From Verrucomicrobiota bacterium (GTDB taxonomy: Bacteria > Verrucomicrobiota > Verrucomicrobiia > Limisphaerales > AV2), in the NCBI GenBank assembly GCA_003219345.1, contig QHOP01000311.1, positions 1 through 10,665 on the forward strand: a DNA stretch of 10,665 bases, in the 5' to 3' direction. The first letter of the stretch is position 1. Each line of letters starts with the position of its first letter. A program made the translations under genes and the position numbers. The notes beneath the pieces were generated by a model. The model searched no databases. It was not told where the DNA came from and worked only from the letters and a program-made list of their open reading frames with translations. Below, one piece after another: positions 1-6,735 of the stretch.

Positions 1-3000
1 TGAACCGCACCGTCGCGTTCGTGGCTGGAGTTGTTCCATCCGGTTCGTAAACCACACCCGATAGCGTCGCAACCGGCACCAAAGGAATGTCGATCTGGAA
101 GAGTGGAACCTGATCAGGCAACGCCGCGGATTTCGTGCTAACAAATTGCGTCACAGGATCAACGGCGTTGAGCGTGAACGATCCGGGCAATGTGTTCGGA
201 AAACTGAACCGACCGTCCGGGCCGGTCGTCATGCTGCGGGTCGGCGACAGGATGTCGCTGGTCGAAAGCGTGACGACCACATTGGCGACGACGTTCGTGC
301 CCGATCCGTCGAGAACGCGGCCGGCAATTTCGCCGCGCAACTGAATCTGCTCCACCAACTGGACCTGATTGGTCTGTCCGTCGAAGGCCAGGGTGGTGGT
401 TGCCGCGCCGCCATGCCCCGTGACCGGGTCCTTGCTCCCGATGCGATAGGTGCCCAGCGGAACGCCCGACACCTGGAATTGTCCGTTCTCATCCGTTGTG
501 GCGAAACCAATGTTGCCGATGGCGACCTGGGCGAAGGTTATCGGAGTGACCAGGTCCGTCCGCACAAATGAACCGCGAATCGTGCCCGTAGCGCCCAGCC
601 GCACTTCCACAGTCGCGGTTTGTCCGGGCGACACATCGGCGCCGGCGCGGCCATAGAGTGTGGTCGGTCCGCTGGGCATTTGCGCGCAGACGCCGTACCT
701 GCCTTCGAAAATATTGTCGAAGCGAATCATACCGTTGGTGTCCGCCGGGCCCTGATAATGATCGTTCGGATACGTGCCCTGGCTGATTTCCACCTGCGCG
801 TTGGTCGCCGGCGAACCGTTGGCTTGCCGAACGGTCACTTGCAAACTTCCTTTGCCCAGAAGGTGAATGTTGGCCACGTTGGTAATGCCCGGAGCGACTG
901 AGCCGCCGCTGATGCCCACCAGTCCGGTTGACGGATCGCTGGCTTCGAGCGTGTAGGAACCGCCGGGAATTTTTATCTGTGTGTCAAAAAAGCCGTTCGT
1001 GTCGGTTTTGATAACGTAATCGGGGCCGAAACTGATTTTGACCTGGACGCCCGCGCCGGCGGGTGAACCGTCCGGCTCGAACACCGTTCCGGTCAATCGC
1101 CCGTTGACTTCGCGCTCGGCGGGAAATTGCAAAACGACATTCGTCACGTCCGGATCGATGGAGGTGGTGTGCCCATCCAACGTGATAACGACCGGGTAGA
1201 ACGGAGACGCGGCCTGGAGTCCCCAATTGCCGACCATGGCCTGATTACGAAAAGCAAAGGTGCCAAGCGCGGGATCGCTGTTCATCTCGCCGCGGATCAT
1301 GAATCCGACGTCGCCATTGGCAAGCGGTCCGACGCCGGTCAACCGCACGCGCGCTCCGATGGGAACGCCCTGGCCGTTGAGCACGGTGCCGGAAATCGTT
1401 CCTTCCCGCAGAAAACGGATGTCCGCCACGACCGTTTGTCCGTCGAACTTCACCTGGGTCCGCGTGTAACCCCACTCGCCGGGATTGAAATTCTGTCCGG
1501 CGCCATTGAGAAATGGGTCCGCCGCGCCCGTGAAAATGGCAAAGGCCTCCCCGATGGCGGCCTGGACCTGGTCGTCCGAATCGCTGGTGAGTTGTGAAAT
1601 CAAGCGGCTGGTGTCGTTGTCCGCGGCGGGTGGCGAAGGAGCGCTCACGGTGTAATCGCCCAAGCCGATATTCTCGAGGCGATAATTGCCGTCGCCATCG
1701 GCTTTGACCCACTGGAATCCGCCGCCGATTGGCGTGCTGACGCGGACGCCGCCGACCGGCGTTCCGTTGGCATCCAACACGCGGCCGACGATCCGGCCCG
1801 CTGCGTTGAGGCGCACGACGACAAAATTGTCGATGCCCGGCAACACGTTCAGCGACGCGCTGCCCAGCCGCGGAAAGTCAATTCCCGCCGCTGGATTGCG
1901 TTCAAGCCCGGCGCTGATCGTGCGGTTACCTTCAGGCACGCCGCTCAATTGAAAGAGGCCGTTCGTGTCGCTGCGGACCAGCGTGTCGCCGCCGGCAACA
2001 ATCGCGTTGGCCACCGGCATACCGACGCTGTTTTCGACACGACCGATGACGGCGGCGCTGCCTTGGAGCGTGAGGTTCACCTGGGATACCGCGCCGGCCA
2101 CGGCGCCGACGCCGTTGCGAACCCCTTTCCGTTTTCCGTCAACCGAAACCGCTGCGACATCGTACGTGCCGACGGGAATCTGGTTCGCTGACCAGAAACC
2201 GTTCGCGTCGGCGGTGACTGCGGCGACGAGACTGCCCAGCCGTCCGTTGATGAAATTTCCGACAAAGACCTGCGCGCCCGCATGCGGAGTGACGCCGTCG
2301 GTTTCAAAAACGCGCCCGCGCATGTCCGTCCGCGTCACCACCATGACGAGTGAATTCAGGTTGATTGTGACGTTGGTCGTTTGTCCGGGCACGGAAAGTT
2401 CACCGAGGACTGTTCGGGGAACTTCACCGCCACGCTGTGCCACCACACTGAACAGTCCGAGCGGCACGCCTTGAAAGGCGAACCGTCCGTTGCTGTCGCT
2501 GAACAGGCCTCGACCCAGCTCGCGGGAATCCGGATCGGGAAAGAGATTCACCGCCACGCCTTGCACCGGGGTTTGTCCGTCGGTCGAGAACACCCGCCCG
2601 GTCACCGTGGCGCGGCCCCGGAACCGCAACGCCACGGGAACTTCGGAACCGGTCCGCGGCGAATTTGCCGGCAGCGAGTCGCGCAGGACGGCGCGGTCCA
2701 GTCCTTCGGCCGCGGCGATCGCCTGCGGCAATGAATTGGCGCCGAAATCGGCGAGCAACGAGCCCTGTGCGCCTGGCTGGTTCGCGAGAGCCAGCAATTT
2801 TTCGCGCGCGACCGCGCCGTCGGTGGTGGAATCCAGCAGCGTTTGAATCACGTCCCGAGAAAGCCCGCTCGTATCGGTCGCGGCAACCGTGTAGGACATC
2901 CCGGCGAGCACAAAGTCGAAATCGAAGGAACCGGCGGCGTCGGTGAACACTTGTGCCACCCGCACATCCACGGACTCACAACCGTCCCCGGACACGACCG

Positions 3001-3093
3001 AATCGTGCATGGTCAACGTCACGGGGATCCCGGCCGCCGGGCTGCTATCCACTCGCACGACCCGCCCGTGGATGGCAATTCCCTCGGTCAAGC
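1..3093 (-). repeat. At least eleven tandem carboxypeptidase-regulatory-like (prealbumin-fold) modules
   Basis: Degenerate protein repeats, mostly 85 to 95 residues each. Each opens with 'G-x-V-x-x-x-D/N-G-x-P-V-x-G/N-A-x-V' (VTGRVFSTDGQTPVQGVAV; IVGRVLDANGTPVGGVRV; LTGTVFEPDGSPAGAGVQV; LSGVVYEPDGTTPATNATV). Each continues with 'T-D-x-N-G-x-F-x-F' and a 'G-x-Y-x-V-x-A' strand (SDSNGRFAF, RSDTNGLFQL, KTDTNGFFD, TTDENGQFQV; VPVGTYDVAAV, VPLGTYRIGS). Modules begin near 3093, 2613, 2335, 2056, 1800, 1400, 1105, 848, 588, 330 and 72; the last is cut by the edge. The first carries a helical insert (about 2640-2870) and the fifth an insert rich in Gln and Asp (about 1540-1640). They probably form an extended stalk. 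Confidence 0.85.
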
Positions 3094-5983
3094 TGCTGTC
3101 GATGGGTCCGCTCACTGTTGCGAGTGGGTGACCCCGAATATCACTGACACCGCTGACCGTGATTGTTCGTGGATGGATTGCGCCAAACGGCAGACGCATG
3201 TTCACCAGTGCGACGCGGCCGCCCGGTTGAACCTGGACCGATCCGGCAGTGTTGCCGTTGTCGAATCGGTAGGCGTCCAGAATGTTCACGCTATCCTGCG
3301 TCATCGGCTTCGAGAACAGTATCGCCAGAACGGTCCCGTAATTCAGAATGTCGGCGTTGCCCTCGCAGGAAGGAAATGGCCTGCCGGCCTGAACTGTCGG
3401 GTCCTGAAACACCGTGACAAGCGCCGGCGGAAGTTCGTTGATGGGCGTAGCGGTCCCCGAAAGGATTGCGTCCACAGTTCCGTCACAGTTGGTGTCGGCC
3501 TGCAAACCGCCGGTCGGATCAGCGGCATTGAAGAGGTAACAGGCGCCCGGAGGCGGGTTTGGCACTGACCAGCGCCACTGCTGAGCCGCCCCGTTCGTGG
3601 TGATCAGCAGCGCCGCCAATTCCGCCTGCGCAACGGTTCCGTTGACCTGCCAGTGGAAGTTGAGGGTTGCGAGTTGAGAGTTGAGGGTTGAAGCAGTCAG
3701 CCAGTGACCGCGTTGCCCGCGATAACCGAGCCCCTGGACAATGTCGCTCTTATCGAGACCAGCCGAAGCGCTGCCTTGCGACAACGAAAGATCAATCTGT
3801 GAATCGTTGACGCTGGCGATTGCCCAGGCTTCGCCTCGCCCGGCAAGGTCTGCCGCGCGTTCCACTAATCGTTCTGTGCCGTCCAGGTTGTCGGCGGACT
3901 CCTGCGATTGCACGAGCGCCTCGCGAAACTCGCGACCGGCATCTGTCGCGCGCATAATTTGATCGAAACCGTCGTTGAACACGCGTCCGGCTTGCCAGTC
4001 GAGAAGCAGGTCGGACAGAACGCGGTTTGTCCTGTCGCCGTAACGCAAGCGTTGGCCGGCTTCGGCCAGTTCGAGCACGCGCCGCGTGACGATGGAACTG
4101 GCGACCGGTTTTACCCCGGGCGGCAGTTGCGGCGCGGTGGCGACGCTGAGCGCCTGACCGAGCACCCGAATCGCGCCGTCGAGGACGCCGGTCGGGAGCG
4201 CGCTGACGTAATCCGGCATGCCAATGGTGTCCGGCGACAACGCCACGCCGCGCTCGTCAATGCCCATAGTCAGACGGAAGCGTCCCTGCACACCGTCTTC
4301 GCCGGTTGTGAGGTTGGAAAAAGAGATGGAACCGGTCCGTTGCGAGCGAATGCGAAATGTCGCGGTCGCGGTCTGGCCCGGCTGAATCGTGTCGAGTTGA
4401 ACGGTCTCTGGACTTTCAAGAACGCCGCCGCTCAAAGACGCCGCGGCGAGCGTCACGCTGACCAAATTGGCGACCGTCTGCGATGTGTTGAGCACCGTCA
4501 CAGTCGCTTGGTACGGTTCGTCGGCCCGAATGGTGCGAGGATGAGTGAATGCCAGAGAGAATTTAGGGTTCTTCACCAGCACCGAACCCGCGGCTTTGCC
4601 GGTGATCTTTATCGTGCCCGCGGCAAGTCCATCTAGGTCGGCGGTCAGATTCAGGTTCATCACGTGCAGACCCTCCTGCAATCCTTCGACTAGAAACTCC
4701 GCCTGGCCCGACTCACCTGGGAAGAGCCGCCCGATATCGTCGGCCGTGCCGATCTGGCCGTCGGGTCCGGGCCGCACCACCGGTTGAACGCTTTGAATAA
4801 CTTTGTCAGGCCCGATCCGGGCGAAGCGGAGCGGGTCATCGCCCGGTGTATTGTAATTCGTGCTCGCAATCTGGTCGGGACCCGGGGGCAGAATCACCTC
4901 GGCCCTGACGTTGAACACGCTCAAGCCGGAATTCTGCGGAGCGGCGTTTTCCGTGAAAATCTGGACGCTGAAAAACTGGTTCAAATAACCGATGTTGCCC
5001 GGAATGATCATCAAAGCGGGAATGGGAGGAATCTGCAGGGTTAAATCCTGTCCCTCGCTCAGATCCACGCGCTGGAAATTGATTCCCTGCACCTGGATGT
5101 TCAGCCCGGAAGTTTGGAGTTCTGGCGGCAGCGTGGTGCTTGTGCTTGCGGCAATCTGCTGGTTGATCTCCTGCGCCTTGATCAGTTTGGCGTCGAGTTC
5201 GGCCTGGGGAATGATCTCGGTGGACTGCTTGAACGTCGGCGCGACCACCGGAAATTTCACCGGGATGGTTTTGCCCTCCAAGACGAAGCCGACTTCAAAT
5301 TCCACCGCATGAAAATTATTTTCATCAATGACGATGCCTTTTTGTTTGATTTCATCGAGGCTCAAGGGCCGCGAAGTGACAGTGGAGACAAGGACCTGAT
5401 CAAAAACGTGGATCGGCACACTGCTCGGACTGCCTTCCATCCGCACGGCGCCGGTGGTGGAATCGACAAGACGAATGTTATCAAGCTGATAATCGCCGAC
5501 CAGATTGAGCGGCGGGAGAAGTAAGGCGGCATTCGGTTGTCCGACGATGCGGCGGGCGTCGAAAGACGGACCGCGCAATGTAGCTTCAACATAAGCGCCC
5601 TCGCCCAACTGCGCAGTGGTTGCGTTGGTCGTTCCATCACCGAACGCGATCTGGACGAGCACCGAGCCGGGCACGCCCTTGGGCACTGACACCATGGCCG
5701 GCGAGATTTTGAGCTGTGTGCCGATGATTTGGTATTGAAGCGAGGTCAGCGGGAGTGAAGACGCGGCGTTGACGGATACATGAGAGGCAACGAGGAGGCC
5801 GATCGCCCATGCGGCAACCTTCCAAGCCAATGGGAGCGATTCAACCATGCCCCGTGGGGACATTTCCCGCAGAAAAACCAAGCCCGGTCCCGTTTGGAGA
5901 TCCGAACGATCCCGCCAGACGTCCGCCACCCGATCAAAGTGTTCGGGCGCGAGCATCTGATTTCCTTGTACCGTTGTCGTCAT
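1..5983 (-). CDS. Giant secreted protein with CARDB-like, Ig-like and carboxypeptidase-regulatory-like repeats, 3' end outside window
   Basis: One uninterrupted frame from ATG 5983 to the left edge, 1994 residues visible, no stop. Residues 1-40 are polar; residues 56-74 (VAAWAIGLLVASHVSVNAA) form a hydrophobic export segment with a possible cut after VNA. Starting at M41 (5863) or M46 (5848) would give a standard signal peptide, so 5983 is chosen only for the TAATG coupling. Next come a beta-rich N-terminal region (to about 460, including SRPLSLDEIKQKGIVIDE), a CARDB-like domain (about 463-573, NPKFSLAFTHPRTIRADEPY), a helical part (SPDTIGMPDYVSALP, TRRVLELAEAG, about 580-690), a calcium-loop-like motif (830-838), an SbsA-type Ig-like domain (about 884-960, AILFSKPMTQDSV) and at least eleven carboxypeptidase-regulatory-like modules from about 964 on. 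It is probably extracellular or surface-exposed, with a scaffold or adhesion role; that is inference. Similar giant proteins beside RHS genes are known to me from several phyla. No enzyme domain is visible. Confidence 0.9.
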   Translation of the reverse strand, partial: MTTTVQGNQMLAPEHFDRVADVWRDRSDLQTGPGLVFLREMSPRGMVESLPLAWKVAAWAIGLLVASHVSVNAASSLPLTSLQYQIIGTQLKISPAMVSVPKGVPGSVLVQIAFGDGTTNATTAQLGEGAYVEATLRGPSFDARRIVGQPNAALLLPPLNLVGDYQLDNIRLVDSTTGAVRMEGSPSSVPIHVFDQVLVSTVTSRPLSLDEIKQKGIVIDENNFHAVEFEVGFVLEGKTIPVKFPVVAPTFKQSTEIIPQAELDAKLIKAQEINQQIAASTSTTLPPELQTSGLNIQVQGINFQRVDLSEGQDLTLQIPPIPALMIIPGNIGYLNQFFSVQIFTENAAPQNSGLSVFNVRAEVILPPGPDQIASTNYNTPGDDPLRFARIGPDKVIQSVQPVVRPGPDGQIGTADDIGRLFPGESGQAEFLVEGLQEGLHVMNLNLTADLDGLAAGTIKITGKAAGSVLVKNPKFSLAFTHPRTIRADEPYQATVTVLNTSQTVANLVSVTLAAASLSGGVLESPETVQLDTIQPGQTATATFRIRSQRTGSISFSNLTTGEDGVQGRFRLTMGIDERGVALSPDTIGMPDYVSALPTGVLDGAIRVLGQALSVATAPQLPPGVKPVASSIVTRRVLELAEAGQRLRYGDRTNRVLSDLLLDWQAGRVFNDGFDQIMRATDAGREFREALVQSQESADNLDGTERLVERAADLAGRGEAWAIASVNDSQIDLSLSQGSASAGLDKSDIVQGLGYRGQRGHWLTASTLNSQLATLNFHWQVNGTVAQAELAALLITTNGAAQQWRWSVPNPPPGACYLFNAADPTGGLQADTNCDGTVDAILSGTATPINELPPALVTVFQDPTVQAGRPFPSCEGNADILNYGTVLAILFSKPMTQDSVNILDAYRFDNGNTAGSVQVQPGGRVALVNMRLPFGAIHPRTITVSGVSDIRGHPLATVSGPIDSSLTEGIAIHGRVVRVDSSPAAGIPVTLTMHDSVVSGDGCESVDVRVAQVFTDAAGSFDFDFVLAGMSYTVAATDTSGLSRDVIQTLLDSTTDGAVAREKLLALANQPGAQGSLLADFGANSLPQAIAAAEGLDRAVLRDSLPANSPRTGSEVPVALRFRGRATVTGRVFSTDGQTPVQGVAVNLFPDPDSRELGRGLFSDSNGRFAFQGVPLGLFSVVAQRGGEVPRTVLGELSVPGQTTNVTINLNSLVMVVTRTDMRGRVFETDGVTPHAGAQVFVGNFINGRLGSLVAAVTADANGFWSANQIPVGTYDVAAVSVDGKRKGVRNGVGAVAGAVSQVNLTLQGSAAVIGRVENSVGMPVANAIVAGGDTLVRSDTNGLFQLSGVPEGNRTISAGLERNPAAGIDFPRLGSASLNVLPGIDNFVVVRLNAAGRIVGRVLDANGTPVGGVRVSTPIGGGFQWVKADGDGNYRLENIGLGDYTVSAPSPPAADNDTSRLISQLTSDSDDQVQAAIGEAFAIFTGAADPFLNGAGQNFNPGEWGYTRTQVKFDGQTVVADIRFLREGTISGTVLNGQGVPIGARVRLTGVGPLANGDVGFMIRGEMNSDPALGTFAFRNQAMVGNWGLQAASPFYPVVITLDGHTTSIDPDVTNVVLQFPAEREVNGRLTGTVFEPDGSPAGAGVQVKISFGPDYVIKTDTNGFFDTQIKIPGGSYTLEASDPSTGLVGISGGSVAPGITNVANIHLLGKGSLQVTVRQANGSPATNAQVEISQGTYPNDHYQGPADTNGMIRFDNIFEGRYGVCAQMPSGPTTLYGRAGADVSPGQTATVEVRLGATGTIRGSFVRTDLVTPITFAQVAIGNIGFATTDENGQFQVSGVPLGTYRIGSKDPVTGHGGAATTTLAFDGQTNQVQLVEQIQLRGEIAGRVLDGSGTNVVANVVVTLSTSDILSPTRSMTTGPDGRFSFPNTLPGSFTLNAVDPVTQFVSTKSAALPDQVPLFQIDIPLVPVATLSGVVYEPDGTTPATNATVRF
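3110..3335 (-). other. SbsA-type Ig-like domain in the giant protein
   Basis: Residues about 884-958 contain TVLAILFSKPMTQDSVNI, a Gly/Asn turn, VQPGGRVALVNM and ITVSGVSDIRGHPLA. The FSKPM strand and the closing 'V-S-D-I-x-G-x-P-L' strand are hallmark positions of bacterial Ig-like Big_5/SbsA domains. The same domain type is inserted in the RHS core of the upstream gene (FSEPV at about 7640), linking the two proteins. Confidence 0.65.
3470..3497 (-). other. EF-hand/dockerin-like calcium loop in the giant protein
   Basis: Residues 830-838 read DTNCDGTVD, matching the D-x-N-x-D-G-x-V-D spacing of calcium-binding loops such as those in dockerins and thrombospondin type 3 repeats. Only one loop is visible and no paired second loop follows, so this is not a full dockerin. 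A metal-binding role is possible, not shown. Confidence 0.4.
3656..3690 (-). repeat. Five-copy heptanucleotide tandem repeat inside the giant gene
   Basis: On the minus strand: CAACCCT, CAACTCT, CAACTCG, CAACCCT, CAACTTC, five consecutive 7-base units sharing CAAC at the same phase. The unit length is not a multiple of three, so each copy is read in a different frame; together they encode TLNSQLATLNF in a loop near residue 770. Similar heptamers are known to me as intergenic simple repeats in some Verrucomicrobiota; finding one within a gene is unusual. A gain or loss of one unit would shift the frame. Confidence 0.75.
4265..4600 (-). other. CARDB-like beta domain in the giant protein
   Basis: Residues about 463-573 read as a seven-strand cell-adhesion-related domain. 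The start is SVLVKNPKFSLAF, followed by RADEPYQATVTVLNTSQ with the typical 'V-x-N-x-S/G' turn. Next come VANLVSVTLAA, LDTIQPGQTATATFRIRSQ (the usual 'I-x-P-G-x-x-x-x-x-F' strand) and a final strand ending FRLTMGIDERG. The pattern is clear at the level of strand spacing; exact family assignment needs a profile search. Confidence 0.55.
5740..5863 (-). other. Predicted signal peptide of the giant protein, with alternative starts
   Basis: Reading from ATG 5863 gives MSPRGMVESLPLAWK, then the hydrophobic stretch VAAWAIGLLVASHVSV, then NAA followed by SSLPLTSL. The -3/-1 pair V and A fits type I signal peptidase cleavage after VNA. The 40 residues encoded upstream of this ATG (to 5983) would be an unusual cytoplasmic extension before a signal peptide. 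The site before 5863 (GCGGGAA directly against ATG) is a poor ribosome-binding site, so the start cannot be settled by inspection. Confidence 0.6.
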
Positions 5984-5985
5984 TA
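5981..5985 (-). promoter_or_regulatory. TAATG stop-start overlap between the 250-residue gene and the giant gene
   Basis: On the minus strand the TAA stop of the upstream gene (5985-5983) shares its last A with an ATG (5983-5981) that opens the frame of the giant downstream gene. A GGA lies 7 bases before the ATG. Such TAATG junctions usually mark translational coupling, where a terminating ribosome restarts on the next gene. Whether this ATG or one further in is the main start is uncertain. Confidence 0.55.
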
Positions 5986-6735
5986 TCGCATCCAGGTGGG
6001 CGGGGTCATCTTTACGCCAGGGCGCGCAGTTTTTGCCATGTTCTGCCAGTGCTCGGCGAATCGTGCCCGGACTTCTGCGGCCGGCACGCGGCGATAGGAG
6101 ATATTACCATCTGCCTCGAATCGGACGGCAAACACATCACCAGGGCTTCCGACGTGCTGGGCGTAGGCTGCATTAACGCTGAAGCCATTGGCGCTCCCTT
6201 CGTTTGCAGCCAAGTCGGCCATGTTTATTTGCATGCCATGCCGAGCCTGCACGTTAGGAACGCCCCTGCCGCCGGATGCGCGAAATGCGCGCCCCTCACC
6301 AAGGCTCTGAATCACTCGGAAGCGTGCGGCTTGGGCCTCTCCAGCCGTTTGACCGTCTAAAATGAGAGCGGCGTAGTCCGTGTCGCTCGTGAACTCGATT
6401 GTTTTTAATGAATGCTCCCACGGAACAAATCCGAATTCGGCCGCTTCGGGATCTGTTAAGAGCACGTGGACATTGCCAGGCGTGAGGTGCCCTTCCTTAG
6501 CCAGGGCACCCCAATCGCCCTCTAGTGCATCGTACATTCGTACTGTTCCCACGCCTCCATGTACTTTACCCTTCACTTGTAATTCTTTTCCGAGCACCCC
6601 CGCATTGACTAGCGCTCCACGATTTTCCGGATTCTTGAAGCCTCGCACCCAAACCTCAGCAGACTCTTGGACTGCTTGCTCCTTGATCACTTGGCGCCCG
6701 GTACGGAACAACTGGTCAATTTCATTGTCGCCCAT
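5983..6735 (-). CDS. Unrecognised 250-residue protein overlapping the RHS gene (possible RHS tip or partner)
   Basis: I do not recognise this family. The start is the ATG at 6735, which has a strong ribosome-binding site and lies 49 bases inside the RHS gene; the stop is TAA at 5985-5983. The protein has no cysteine, no signal peptide and no membrane segment. It opens with an amphipathic helix (MGDNEIDQLF...VIKEQ), continues with a Gly-rich strand region (KVHGGVGTVRMYD, residues 57-69), GHLTPGNVHVLL (82-93), GFVPWEHSLKTIEF (102-115), a Gly/Arg turn (GEGRAFRASGGRGVPN, 147-161), and ends QHVGSPGDVFAVRF (193-206) and a basic tail. Sample 60-base windows here are 48-53% GC against 62-65% in two windows of its neighbours, suggesting separate acquisition, as is common for RHS tips. 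It is therefore either a free coupled protein or the RHS C-terminal effector segment split off by a -1 frame change. No catalytic motif is evident, so no activity is assigned. Confidence 0.72.
   Translation of the reverse strand: MGDNEIDQLFRTGRQVIKEQAVQESAEVWVRGFKNPENRGALVNAGVLGKELQVKGKVHGGVGTVRMYDALEGDWGALAKEGHLTPGNVHVLLTDPEAAEFGFVPWEHSLKTIEFTSDTDYAALILDGQTAGEAQAARFRVIQSLGEGRAFRASGGRGVPNVQARHGMQINMADLAANEGSANGFSVNAAYAQHVGSPGDVFAVRFEADGNISYRRVPAAEVRARFAEHWQNMAKTARPGVKMTPPTWMR

Noticed and set aside
2843..3568. 241-codon plus-strand open frame
   Set aside because: It lies antisense to the giant gene, whose minus-strand frame has clear domain motifs throughout. The plus-strand product is rich in Arg, His and Gly with no motif, typical of an antisense shadow in GC-rich DNA.
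3908..4636. 242-codon plus-strand open frame
   Set aside because: Antisense to the CARDB-like and helical parts of the giant gene. It has no recognisable domain and no ribosome-binding site I could support.
5840..5865. Small hairpin near the second start of the giant gene (TGTCCC-CAC-GGGGCA on the minus strand)
   Set aside because: Six pairs with one wobble and no U-tract; it lies within coding sequence and is too weak to call a terminator or regulatory element.
5746..5937. 63-codon minus-strand open frame over the start of the giant gene
   Set aside because: It overlaps the signal-peptide coding region in another frame, is Arg/Trp/His-rich and has no supporting context.
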